The notes beneath the pieces are model-generated. The model had not been told where the DNA came from. It did not search any database and worked only from the letters and a program-made list of their open reading frames with translations. Shown here one piece after another: positions 56,239 through 64,000 of a DNA stretch of 64,000 nt. Position numbers and translations under genes: made by a program. Origin of the DNA: Aquimarina sp. Aq78 (GTDB lineage: Bacteria; Bacteroidota; Bacteroidia; Flavobacteriales; Flavobacteriaceae); contig NZ_OMKA01000023.1 in assembly GCF_900299525.1 (NCBI RefSeq), positions 248,001 through 312,000 on the forward strand, read 5' to 3'. Each line of letters begins with the position of its first letter. The first letter of the stretch is position 1.

Positions 56239-57747
56239 TTATTTAAGTTGGAATTCAGGGATTTCTGCAATGTAATCTAGTAGAGCAGCAAATTGCTGAG
56301 GTACTTGAGGAAAACCTAAAGTCCACGTACCATCTTCATAATAATTGTCTGGGATACCATCAATCTTAAAAGCTCCTAAAGCTTCTGCAAAAGTAATGGC
56401 ATCACCAATCCCTCTTGGAAAGAAATAATTTAGAATAGTTCTTACCACAAGATCTACATCTGCAGTAGATACTAGTAGATTTCCATCGCTTTGTTCGCCG
56501 ATTGGCATTCCTACTAAAAAATCTCTAAATTGTTCCTGATTTTGGCTCCATGTTCGACTTACAATATATCGAATACTTTCCCAGCGACCGATCAATAAAT
56601 CGGGGCTAATCCAGTCGTCATCACCTTGCCAACCTTCAACATCTATTGGGTTTAATACGTCTTGTCCCAATGTGCGTACTGTATTTCGGTAAAAATCGAT
56701 ATGATCTACATCTGCAGGTAGCGCAAATCCTAATTCATTAAAAAAACTTATGTTTAAATCACAAGGGCTTTTGATAATTGCCCCTATAGCTTCTATATTA
56801 AAAAAATGTTCACTTTTAAATAATTGGCGAAGTACTGCTGCTATTTGATAACCGCTTGTAATAAAAGTTTGCACCATTTGAGCAACAATAGCATCATTAC
56901 AAGTAGGGCTTACAAAATAGGTGTACAGTTTTGCGCAAATAAAAGTTGCAACTTGATTACTTCTTTGTTGAAATAAAATATTAACAACATCGTCATAGGT
57001 CCAGTTTCCGGTTTGACCGAAAATAGTTTTGGAGTCATTGCTAAACTGTGCTGGGTCAAAAAGAACATCTCCCCAGGGGATATCATTTGTATTGACATAC
57101 CCGGTTAGCGCTTTTGCTGTTTCCTGAATATCATCTTCTGTATATGCATTGTCTACACCAAGAGTAAAAAGCTCATATAGCTCTCGGGCATAATTTTCAT
57201 TAGGTCTATCCCTTATATTTTCATCGCCGTTAAGATATACCAACATGGCATTCGATATACCTATATCGTATACAAAATCCCTAAAATTCCCCAATGCGTG
57301 CATTTGAAGAAGGTTATAATATTGAGATTGATATGCGGGGCTGCGATAGGTGTCATCTTCGGTGACAAAATGATTGCTCCAAAACAATGTAAGACGCTCT
57401 CTTACCTTATTTTGGATCAAATCATTTATCATTTGATTTTTTCCTTGGGTTCGATAGAACCCTATATCGTTATTTGGGTTAGCTGTCTCGGCAGCTTCAA
57501 ATTGATCTCTATTCCATAAACCCCATGCTGGAGGGGGAGTGGCATTTAGAGCAATAGCATCATCAATAAGCTGATCAACCAATGCAGAAGGATTGTTTTG
57601 AGCCAAAGCAGCAAGAACCTCTGCTTTTGATGCTCCAAAAGCAATTCTACGATACAAATGATTTATTTTGCTTACGTTCCAGGGGTTTCCTGGAGAAGGC
57701 ACATATTCTGCTAGGGAAGCAAGATTACATGAAGTATCCGACATCAT
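56239..57747 (-). CDS. DUF1800 family protein
   Basis: This 502-aa protein has the DUF1800 signature motifs: HLYRRIAFGASKAEV at the start, ERLTLFWSNHFVTED, the NENYARELYELFTLG block and the ALTGYVN motif. It is usually encoded next to a DUF1501 protein, as here (7-nt gap). No signal peptide is obvious at the N-terminus. Two ATG codons (57747, 57744) are possible; the TTG at 57753 is less likely. Function is unknown, but the pair may act together in the envelope. Confidence 0.85.
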   Translation of the reverse strand: MMSDTSCNLASLAEYVPSPGNPWNVSKINHLYRRIAFGASKAEVLAALAQNNPSALVDQLIDDAIALNATPPPAWGLWNRDQFEAAETANPNNDIGFYRTQGKNQMINDLIQNKVRERLTLFWSNHFVTEDDTYRSPAYQSQYYNLLQMHALGNFRDFVYDIGISNAMLVYLNGDENIRDRPNENYARELYELFTLGVDNAYTEDDIQETAKALTGYVNTNDIPWGDVLFDPAQFSNDSKTIFGQTGNWTYDDVVNILFQQRSNQVATFICAKLYTYFVSPTCNDAIVAQMVQTFITSGYQIAAVLRQLFKSEHFFNIEAIGAIIKSPCDLNISFFNELGFALPADVDHIDFYRNTVRTLGQDVLNPIDVEGWQGDDDWISPDLLIGRWESIRYIVSRTWSQNQEQFRDFLVGMPIGEQSDGNLLVSTADVDLVVRTILNYFFPRGIGDAITFAEALGAFKIDGIPDNYYEDGTWTLGFPQVPQQFAALLDYIAEIPEFQLK

Positions 57748-57951
57748 AGGCAATAGGGTTTAAAAGTAGAGTAACGGGGACAAAATTCCTTACAATATAA
57801 TAGATTATAACGAAAGTATTTGTTAATTAGTATTGTAAAATAGAAAAATTAAGAAAAATCATAGGAAATAGTTACAGCTACCTGTAAAATAAATGCTTTT
57901 TACAAAGAGAATTCTATTAGACTACAATTTTTTTAAAAACTTATAACTAAA

Positions 57952-58848
57952 ATGCGAAGGCCCGATTTTGTTAAAACAGGAGATAAAATAGCTATTGTTT
58001 CTACTGCAAGAAAAATTAACCTAAAAGAAATAAAAGAAGCTATTGCAATATTAGAAACATGGGGGTTAGTACCTGTATTAGGTTCGACAATAGGGAAAGA
58101 AAATAATCAGTTTGCGGGATCAGATCAGGAACGAGCATCTGATTTTCAAAAGATGTTAGATGATAAGGAGATTAAGGGAATATGGTGTGCAAGAGGAGGG
58201 TATGGAACTGTAAGAATCATCGATAAAATTGATTTTTCAAATATGTTGAAATACCCAAAATGGATTATAGGATATTCTGATGTTACTGTGCTACACTCTC
58301 ATCTACATAAACTAGGTATATGCTCGTTACATGCGCCTATGCCAATAGATATCCATAAAGGAACAGAAGCGTCGATAGCCTCGTTAAAAGATACTGTTTT
58401 TGGTAAAAAAGTTAAGTATAACATTCTTTCTTCTAAAAAAAATATTGTAGGAAGCTGTAGAGGTAGGTTAGTAGGAGGTAACTTATCTATTTTATATTCT
58501 CTATGTGGTTCTGCATCTTCTTTGGACACTTCGGGTAAAATTTTATGTATAGAGGATCTTGATGAGTATCTTTATCATATCGATCGTATGTTGCAAAACC
58601 TTAAACGTAATGGGTATTTCGACAATTTATCTGGATTGATTGTTGGAGGAATGACCAAAATGCATGATAATAATGTTTCCTTTGGTAAAAAAGCTAAAAG
58701 GATTATTCTCGACATTGCGCAGGAGTATGATTTTCCGGTAGTGTTTAATTTCCCAATGGGGCATGTTGAGGATAATAGAGCTTTGATTATGGGTGCAGAA
58801 GCTTTTTTACAAGTCGATAAGGATCAAGTAACATTAGAATATATATAA
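57952..58848 (+). CDS. LD-carboxypeptidase (MEROPS S66)
   Basis: This 298-aa enzyme removes the terminal D-Ala from murein tetrapeptides during peptidoglycan recycling. The nucleophile is Ser109 in IGYSDVTVLH; the catalytic Glu is in LCIEDLDEYLYHIDR and His in MGHVEDNRAL. The ARGGYGTVRI motif near 80-90 is also typical. Length matches the family. It is cytoplasmic. The YraN gene follows 2 nt after the stop. Confidence 0.92.
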   Translation: MRRPDFVKTGDKIAIVSTARKINLKEIKEAIAILETWGLVPVLGSTIGKENNQFAGSDQERASDFQKMLDDKEIKGIWCARGGYGTVRIIDKIDFSNMLKYPKWIIGYSDVTVLHSHLHKLGICSLHAPMPIDIHKGTEASIASLKDTVFGKKVKYNILSSKKNIVGSCRGRLVGGNLSILYSLCGSASSLDTSGKILCIEDLDEYLYHIDRMLQNLKRNGYFDNLSGLIVGGMTKMHDNNVSFGKKAKRIILDIAQEYDFPVVFNFPMGHVEDNRALIMGAEAFLQVDKDQVTLEYI

Positions 58849-58850
58849 GT

Positions 58851-59210
58851 ATGGCAGAACATAATGTTCTTGGTAAAAAAGGAGAAAAAATGGCGGTTGA
58901 TTTTCTTATCGAAAAAGGATATACTATTCTAGAAAGAAATTATAGGTATCTGAAACATGAAGTTGATATTATTGCCAGAAAAGAGAATACTGTGGTTGCA
59001 GTAGAAGTAAAGACGCGAAGCACACCCGAATTTGGTAATCCTCAGGATTTTGTAAAACCTAAACAAATACAATCTCTGGTTAAGGTCATTGATCATTATG
59101 TTACTGACCAAGATTTGGATGTAGAAGTACGTTTTGATATCATCGCTATTATAAAAAATAAATTGGGCACCAGGATAGAGCATCTGGAGGATGCATTTTA
59201 TCATTTTTGA
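58851..59210 (+). CDS. YraN/UPF0102 family protein (nuclease-like fold)
   Basis: This 119-aa protein has the UPF0102 motifs: GEKMAVDFLIEKGYTILERNYR, HEVDIIARKENTVVAVEVKTR and QKxQSLV-like helix. The fold is that of Holliday-junction resolvases with an Asp and Glu-x-Lys (EVDI...VEVK). It is often found with ribosomal or DNA-processing genes; here it is coupled to the LD-carboxypeptidase. Function is unknown. Confidence 0.92.
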   Translation: MAEHNVLGKKGEKMAVDFLIEKGYTILERNYRYLKHEVDIIARKENTVVAVEVKTRSTPEFGNPQDFVKPKQIQSLVKVIDHYVTDQDLDVEVRFDIIAIIKNKLGTRIEHLEDAFYHF

Positions 59211-59284
59211 GAATGTTGTGTCTTTATAAAATTTGTAATCCTTGAATATGAAATAAAGAGGAAAAACTCAGTAATTAAAAAAAA

Positions 59285-59310
59285 TAAGGGGCTTATAAAA
59301 TGGCCCCTTA
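59285..59310. terminator. Terminator between YraN and DUF3472 genes
   Basis: TAAGGGGC (59285-59292) and GCCCCTTA (59303-59310) are exact complements with a 10-nt loop; A-rich and T-rich flanks make it suited to both convergent genes. Confidence 0.8.
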
Positions 59311-59341
59311 AATTATTTTATAATTTTGGATTGGGGTTTGT

Positions 59342-61060
59342 CTATTTAACAACAAACTTTTTTATTAAACTTCTTCCTGACTTAATAATATATATGCCTT
59401 TTGCTAAATCGGAAATATTAATTTCAGAAGCACTTTGTGTAGAGATTTCTTTATGAATAATTCTTGTTCCCTGAATGGTATACACATCTATATCTGTTTT
59501 TCCTTCTATGGCATCATTTATTCGAATATTTAAAATACCTAACTCATGATTTGTATACAGAGATAAATTTGTCTGAATATCGTTTTTATTTTTTACTGTT
59601 GAAATAGAAGTAAATTTAAGCCTTTGGTTATTACCACCATGATACTCATAAATGCCAACATTTGCGTTATTGTTTACTCCAAAGGCATCTATGGACTTCT
59701 GACTTCTAGAATCTATAACTTTATAAATATTTGGGCCAAGCGAATTTATTTTCCACTTTTGATTTGGCCCTCCGTGATATGTGTATAGTCCTATATTGTC
59801 ACCATTGTTTTGTCCAAAAACATCCAAAGATTTTTCGCTATTTACATTTATAATTTTGTATGTATTATTACCTAAATTGGTTACTTTCCATTTTTGTAAA
59901 TCGCTACCATTATAGTTATTGATTTGAACATTAGAACCATTAGAATCTCCTTGAGCAGTCAAAGCTTCTCCATTGTGCTCAAAAGTGATTTTGTAAGTAC
60001 CACTTGTAAGAGTACTATTATCGACAGTTATAGAGTGTTTACTTATTCTTCCTAGGATGTCTTCTAGTATAATTTCTACAACACTTCCTGAAGAAGCCGA
60101 TATCGATGAAGATCTAGTTTCTGGGGCAATTACGGATTTTACGATGTTACCATCTACTTTGATTGTATACTTAAATTGAGGAGTTGAAGATACAGGTACA
60201 TTCCATGAAATATTTGTGGAAGATGCGGATTGTATTGAAAATGAAATAGTAGGATTTGAAGGTGTAGAATTTGTGTCGGTATTAAAGGTAATAGGAGGAT
60301 TACTAGAAAAACTTGGAGATGTATTTCCTCCACTTTGCATAAAATAGATTCCATCATCGACTCCTGCATCTACGGCGTTGGTGTAATTGGATGATCTAGG
60401 TTCTACATTTCGATTATAAGTACCTTGGTTCATAGGCACCCAGGTTCCATCTGTTTTTCTTTTAAAACCATCTTTCATTTCAAATCGTCTTTTATGCATT
60501 CCGGTACTAAGCCAGTCTTCCAAAAAGGCATTTGTAGTGCCATTAAATGTCACATCGCTAACTGGATAATTCATTGTGACCATATGATACCATTTGTTTT
60601 GAGAATCTCTACGAATCCAAAAACCAAAATATGTGTGAGAACCTACATTCCAACGACGAGTTACTACGGTATTCCATTCATTAAGATTCCATCCAATAGT
60701 AGGATTCATAGATTTTAATCCCGTTCCTTCACCTCCAAAATTTTCAACAATTGTACCGGGGCCAACATAGTCGGCAGTAATAGTCTGTCCATTACTAGGA
60801 TCCCAAATCGAATAAATAAAGACATGTCCTTTATCTGGGGAATCCTGAAAACCACAGTATGCCCCTCCTTCACTACCGGCATTCCATTGCATTGTACAAT
60901 AATAAGTAGCGTTGGTAGTGATGGTAGACCTTACGGTCTTCATAAGGATATCACCTGAGCCATTATCGTTGGCTCTAAAATGAGAAGACGGAGCAGAGTT
61001 TTGCGCAGAAGAAAAATTAATTATCGAAATTAAAACTAAAAAGAATATTGTGTTTTTCAT
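59342..61060 (-). CDS. T9SS-exported DUF3472 and ricin-type lectin protein
   Basis: This 572-aa protein has a signal peptide ending FSSAQ (about 19 residues). Residues 20-250 match DUF3472 (YYCTMQWNAGSEGGAYCGFQDSP, GEGTGLKSMNP and TYFGFWIRRD), a beta-rich carbohydrate-related family. A FN3-like segment follows (about 265-345). Residues about 350-485 form a ricin-type beta-trefoil lectin with three repeats of a QKWK core, as in GSDLQKWKV, GGPNQKWKI and GGNNQRLKF. The C-terminal ~75 residues are a T9SS sorting domain (NIRINDAIEGKTDI to IKKFVVK). It probably binds polysaccharide outside the cell; no enzyme domain is certain. Confidence 0.85.
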   Translation of the reverse strand: MKNTIFFLVLISIINFSSAQNSAPSSHFRANDNGSGDILMKTVRSTITTNATYYCTMQWNAGSEGGAYCGFQDSPDKGHVFIYSIWDPSNGQTITADYVGPGTIVENFGGEGTGLKSMNPTIGWNLNEWNTVVTRRWNVGSHTYFGFWIRRDSQNKWYHMVTMNYPVSDVTFNGTTNAFLEDWLSTGMHKRRFEMKDGFKRKTDGTWVPMNQGTYNRNVEPRSSNYTNAVDAGVDDGIYFMQSGGNTSPSFSSNPPITFNTDTNSTPSNPTISFSIQSASSTNISWNVPVSSTPQFKYTIKVDGNIVKSVIAPETRSSSISASSGSVVEIILEDILGRISKHSITVDNSTLTSGTYKITFEHNGEALTAQGDSNGSNVQINNYNGSDLQKWKVTNLGNNTYKIINVNSEKSLDVFGQNNGDNIGLYTYHGGPNQKWKINSLGPNIYKVIDSRSQKSIDAFGVNNNANVGIYEYHGGNNQRLKFTSISTVKNKNDIQTNLSLYTNHELGILNIRINDAIEGKTDIDVYTIQGTRIIHKEISTQSASEINISDLAKGIYIIKSGRSLIKKFVVK

Positions 61061-61459
61061 AATATAAAGATTGTTAAGTGTTAGTTGGTTTTATGAAGAC
61101 ATTTTTTATGTTCTGATGTTGTTCAAATATCCTTATAATGATTTAGTAACATGTGGATATTTTGGTCATATACCTCTAGATTTTCGGAATTTTGTGATTA
61201 GAATCTTAATACTATGATTTGAAAAAAGACATATACTAGCTTAAGTAGATTGTATTAAGCGCTTGTCTTGATTGAATATATCATTGTGGAGTAGAAGGAG
61301 ATAGGTTTCTATGAGTTAGAATAGAGTACAGCAAAGATCTTTACTAAATTAGTGTCCTAAATATATTTATAAAATGATTTTTTGAGGTGTGAATATGTAC
61401 ATTCGGTCGAAAAACATTTGATAATACGATAGTTTTGTGTGAAACTAAATTACTTCTGT
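61061..61459. other. Intergenic region between divergent DUF3472 gene and AraC regulator
   Basis: This is 399 nt of AT-rich DNA. I saw the AraC promoter-like element (61400-61437) near its right end and no other clear signal. Confidence 0.6.
61400..61437 (+). promoter_or_regulatory. Conserved promoter-like element of the first AraC gene
   Basis: The 38-nt element begins CATTCGGTCGAAAA, which holds a TTCG-GT-CGAA inverted half-site pair, and ends in TAGTTTTG, a perfect -7 box. It is 32/38 identical without gaps to 62669-62706. The -7 box ends 23 nt before the ATG. No TTG -33 box sits at normal distance, so the TTCGGTCGAA part may be an activator site. Confidence 0.65.
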
Positions 61460-62584
61460 ATGCAGTCTTTTGAGTTAATCGACCTAATTGTATTTTTAGG
61501 TATTAGTCAGGGAATATTTTTGGCGATAGTGATTCAGGTGATACAGAATAAGAATAGATTTGCTAATAGAACATTATCTCTGATTTTAATTATAGCTTCG
61601 ATAATGTTAACGGGTCGATTTTTCTATACTATAGAGACCGATAACGAAACCTTCTTTAGACTGGCGCTTTTCGTAGATATACTAGTGTTTATATTTGGTC
61701 CTTTATTATATCTTTATTATCGAAGATTAATATTTAATGAAAAATCAAAATACATATTACACTATACATATTTTATTCCTGCGGCAGGAATGTTAGTATA
61801 TCATTTTTGGACGTATCAATTTTCTTATAATGAATTTGTTTTACTAGTTCAGAATGGTAGTCTTACACTATCTTTTTTAATTATAGAGGCAGTTGGAATT
61901 CTCTTCAACTTATATCTTGGATATCGATGTTTTCGGTTATTAGGGGTGTATCAAAAAGAAGAAAAAAACAATTTATCATATTCTCAAAATCTAGCAAGAT
62001 ATCTTAATACGATTCTAATTACAGGGGGCTTGTTTTTATTGTTATGGATAATAAGCTTTATATTGGGTTATGGCTTTAACATATATTCCTCGTTTTTAAG
62101 CTACAACTCTATATGGATAGTGGTTTGTGTTTTTGTGTATATCATAGGTTTTTATAGTTTAAAACAACCTGATATTTTTAGAATGCCTTTATCTATAAAA
62201 AAGCATTTTAAAAACAAAGAACGACTTGATGATGAAATGATTAAAAAGTTAGAGACTAGACTAGAAAAACTCATGGTAAATGAGAAAATTTATTTGAATC
62301 ATAAGCTTACTCTGGTTGATCTGGCAAAAGGATTAAATACATCAACTAATAATGTCTCCTGGTTACTCAATAACATTCATAAATGTACTTTTTATGATTA
62401 TATCAATACATATAGAGTGAAAGCATTTGTAGAAAAAATTGAGAATGATGAACATCATCATCATACACTCCTCGCATTATCAATGGACTCTGGATTTAAC
62501 TCTAAGTCAACTTTCAATAAAGCATTTAAAACAGTTATAAAGGATACACCAAGTAATTATATCAAGAAACTAAATACCATGTAG
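61460..62584 (+). CDS. Membrane-anchored AraC-type regulator, copy 1
   Basis: This 374-aa protein starts MQSFELIDLIVFLGISQGIF and has about seven hydrophobic helices over residues 1-240, then a cytoplasmic linker and an AraC-type helix-turn-helix domain (about 275-370: LTLVDLAKGLNTSTNNVSWLLN, then SGFNSKSTFNKAFKTVIKDTPSNYI). Such seven-helix AraC proteins are common sensors in Flavobacteriaceae; the signal is unknown. I chose the ATG at 61460 over the GTG at 61439 because it lies after the predicted transcription start and matches the start of the paralogue downstream. Confidence 0.85.
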   Translation: MQSFELIDLIVFLGISQGIFLAIVIQVIQNKNRFANRTLSLILIIASIMLTGRFFYTIETDNETFFRLALFVDILVFIFGPLLYLYYRRLIFNEKSKYILHYTYFIPAAGMLVYHFWTYQFSYNEFVLLVQNGSLTLSFLIIEAVGILFNLYLGYRCFRLLGVYQKEEKNNLSYSQNLARYLNTILITGGLFLLLWIISFILGYGFNIYSSFLSYNSIWIVVCVFVYIIGFYSLKQPDIFRMPLSIKKHFKNKERLDDEMIKKLETRLEKLMVNEKIYLNHKLTLVDLAKGLNTSTNNVSWLLNNIHKCTFYDYINTYRVKAFVEKIENDEHHHHTLLALSMDSGFNSKSTFNKAFKTVIKDTPSNYIKKLNTM

Positions 62585-62668
62585 TGTTATCTTGATATAC
62601 TAATGATGAATACCTTTTAAAAGGAAATTATCATAGTATACTTTCCTTTTTTAAAGTACGATATGATC

Positions 62669-62706
62669 CATTCGGTCGAAAAGTATAAGATAATGTGATA
62701 GTTTTG
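62669..62706 (+). promoter_or_regulatory. Conserved promoter-like element of the second AraC gene
   Basis: The second copy of the element at 61400-61437: CATTCGGTCGAAAA at the left and GATAGTTTTG at the right are identical, with differences in the middle. The -7 box (62699-62706) ends 24 nt before the ATG at 62730. Confidence 0.65.
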
Positions 62707-62729
62707 TAGCAAACAGTAATTATTTGTTA

Positions 62730-63848
62730 ATGCAATCTTTCGAATTTATTGATCTTATACTTTTTTTTGGAATTAGCCAAGGTGTTTTTTTAGCGGTTAC
62801 TCTTCAGATTATTAAGAATAAGAACAAAGCAGCAAACAGAATACTTTCTGTAATGTTAATGCTTTCTGTTTTTATGCTTTTGGGGAGAATGATTTTTTTT
62901 AAATTTTTGACTGTAAGATTGTTTCAATGGTCTATCCTTATTGATTCGGTAATTTTCTTATTTGGGCCGCTATGTTATATGTATAGTAGACGATTGATAT
63001 TTTCTAAAAATGATGCATTTAGACTCTCATGGTTTCATTATATACCTGTTGGTTTTCATCTTTTATTTTCGTTTTACATTTTTTCTTTTCAAGTAGATGA
63101 TTTTTCAGATAAGTTATTGTCAGGATTTTTTAGAATACCTTTTTTGATTATTGAAGGAGCAGGGATTGTTTCTAATCTATACTATTGGGTTCTTAACGTG
63201 AAAATTTTGAAAACATATATTCGTAAAGAGAAAAATCATGTTTCTTATACTCAAAGTTTGGTGTCGTTTTTCAAATTTTTTCAAATTTCAATCTTTATTG
63301 TTATTACGGTTTGGTTGATCAGTTTTACCTCGATGAATTTTTTTAATTATTCTATAAAGTTTATTAATTATAACTCGGTTTGGAGTACAATTTCGGTATT
63401 CATATTTGTGATCGGATATTATAGTCTTAAAGAACCAGAATTGTTTAGGATACCGTTTCAAAAAGAAAAAACAAAATCACAGCAACGCATACCTCAAGAT
63501 CAAATTATTTCTATAGGAAAAGAACTAAACAGACTCATCGAAAAAGAAAAGATTTTTCTAAAATCTGATTTAACACTTCGCGACCTCTCTCTAAGATTAC
63601 ATACATCTACTCATAATATTTCATGGTATCTCAATCATGTATCAAAAAGTAGTTTTTATGATTATATCAATCATTTTAGGATACAGGAGTTTTTATCAAA
63701 GATTGATAATAATGAACATCTTCATCATACCATACTCGCCATTGCTATGGAAGTTGGTTTTAATTCGAAATCTACTTTTAATAAGGCCTTTAAATTAGAG
63801 GTTAAGGATACGCCAAGAAATTACATTAAAGGATTAAAGGCCGCTTAA
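62730..63848 (+). CDS. Membrane-anchored AraC-type regulator, copy 2
   Basis: This 372-aa paralogue of the preceding gene has the same layout: MQSFEFIDLILFFGISQGVF start, about seven membrane helices, and a C-terminal AraC helix-turn-helix domain with LTLRDLSLRLHTSTHNISWYLN and VGFNSKSTFNKAFKLEVKDTPRNYI. The DNA-binding parts are more alike than the membrane parts, suggesting similar DNA targets but different signals. The ATG at 62730 was chosen over an upstream TTG because it aligns with copy 1. Confidence 0.85.
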   Translation: MQSFEFIDLILFFGISQGVFLAVTLQIIKNKNKAANRILSVMLMLSVFMLLGRMIFFKFLTVRLFQWSILIDSVIFLFGPLCYMYSRRLIFSKNDAFRLSWFHYIPVGFHLLFSFYIFSFQVDDFSDKLLSGFFRIPFLIIEGAGIVSNLYYWVLNVKILKTYIRKEKNHVSYTQSLVSFFKFFQISIFIVITVWLISFTSMNFFNYSIKFINYNSVWSTISVFIFVIGYYSLKEPELFRIPFQKEKTKSQQRIPQDQIISIGKELNRLIEKEKIFLKSDLTLRDLSLRLHTSTHNISWYLNHVSKSSFYDYINHFRIQEFLSKIDNNEHLHHTILAIAMEVGFNSKSTFNKAFKLEVKDTPRNYIKGLKAA

Positions 63849-63862
63849 AATAAGTGTGAATT

Positions 63863-63904
63863 GATCCAAACCGTCGATTTTTATGAAGTGCCTAAATACT
63901 TTAG
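63863..63904 (+). promoter_or_regulatory. Divergent third copy of the AraC promoter element
   Basis: GATCCA-AA-C-C-GTCGA (63863-63877) aligns without gaps to 62665-62679 with 12/15 matches. At the same offset, TACTTTAG (63897-63904) stands in for TAGTTTTG (one mismatch to TAnnTTTG) and is followed by a shared AGCAAAC. The box ends 24 nt before the next ATG, the same spacing as in the two AraC genes. Overall identity is modest. Confidence 0.4.
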
Positions 63905-63927
63905 AGCAAACTTAAAAATCATTCAAC

Positions 63928-64000
63928 ATGAAAACATGTATTAAACACGTTAGTATAAAAGCATTAATGCTTTTTGTTTTATCCTCAATATCAATCACAC
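63928..64000 (+). CDS. N-terminus of an exported protein, cut by the window end
   Basis: An ATG at 63928 opens 24 codons to the window edge. The visible residues are basic (MKTCIKHVSIK) and then hydrophobic (ALMLFVLSSISI), as in a signal peptide, often seen on SusC-type receptors or other outer-membrane proteins. The upstream element links it to the two AraC regulators. The product cannot be named. Confidence 0.5.
   Translation, partial: MKTCIKHVSIKALMLFVLSSISIT

Noticed and set aside
1..64000. tRNA, rRNA, CRISPR, insertion sequences and integrase attachment sites
   Set aside because: Looked for regular repeat-spacer spacing, transposase motifs and tRNA-like cloverleaf ends; none seen by eye. 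A tRNAscan-SE or Infernal run would settle small RNA genes.

Overview
The window looks like chromosomal DNA of a marine member of the Flavobacteriaceae (Bacteroidota), possibly close to Aquimarina; the genus is an inference. Reasons: AT-rich DNA, weak Shine-Dalgarno signals, several promoters fitting the Bacteroidota pattern TTG-N19 to N22-TAnnTTTG, type IX secretion (T9SS) C-terminal sorting domains, a DUF1800/DUF1501 gene pair, a three-gene type B succinate dehydrogenase, and many lipoprotein signal peptides ending in SC-K or AC-K.

Region 1 (1-14.3 kb) is the 3' part of an extracellular contractile injection system (eCIS) locus. It holds the end of a probable baseplate-associated protein, a 1309-aa structural protein with an embedded carboxypeptidase-regulatory-like domain, a CIS tape-measure-family protein, a 1802-aa protein with an eCIS-core (DUF4157) domain, a CHAP-like Cys/His domain, three ~140-aa repeats and a nuclease-like C-terminus, a second smaller eCIS-core protein, and the eCIS AAA+ ATPase. 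The first four genes are packed end to end. The large DUF4157 protein looks like a multi-domain toxin cargo. This is the most interesting part of the window.

Region 2 (14.3-18.4 kb) carries a TIR-domain gene whose predicted promoter is overlapped by a perfect 13-bp inverted repeat, an exported asparaginase-type lipoprotein 2 nt downstream, and on the opposite strand a small Cys-rich peptide with a double-glycine leader.

Region 3 (18.5-31.6 kb) is about the cell envelope: an alpha-2-macroglobulin lipoprotein with an intact thioester motif and its usual partner PbpC, separated by a split 5'-nucleotidase pair and two small genes, then a T9SS-secreted lysyl-endopeptidase-like protease.

Region 4 (31.6-43.4 kb) has a CHASE-domain histidine kinase, a PAS-PAS kinase with a single-domain response regulator, an outer-membrane protein, an SH3 lipoprotein, a CYTH protein, DNA polymerase IV, an aminotransferase, and a hydrolase/ECF sigma factor/membrane protein operon.

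Region 5 (43.6-59.2 kb) is mostly housekeeping: sdhCAB, an M28 peptidase, a CBS protein, a PPOX-fold protein, a small zinc-ribbon protein, an HDAC-family deacetylase, metG, DUF1501/DUF1800, LD-carboxypeptidase and a YraN-family protein.

Region 6 (59.3-64 kb) has a T9SS-exported DUF3472 plus ricin-lectin protein, then two tandem paralogous membrane-anchored AraC-type regulators. Each regulator, and the truncated gene that follows them, has the same promoter-like element at the same distance from its start codon, which suggests a small autoregulated regulon.

I saw no rRNA, tRNA, CRISPR array, insertion sequence or obvious pseudogene.
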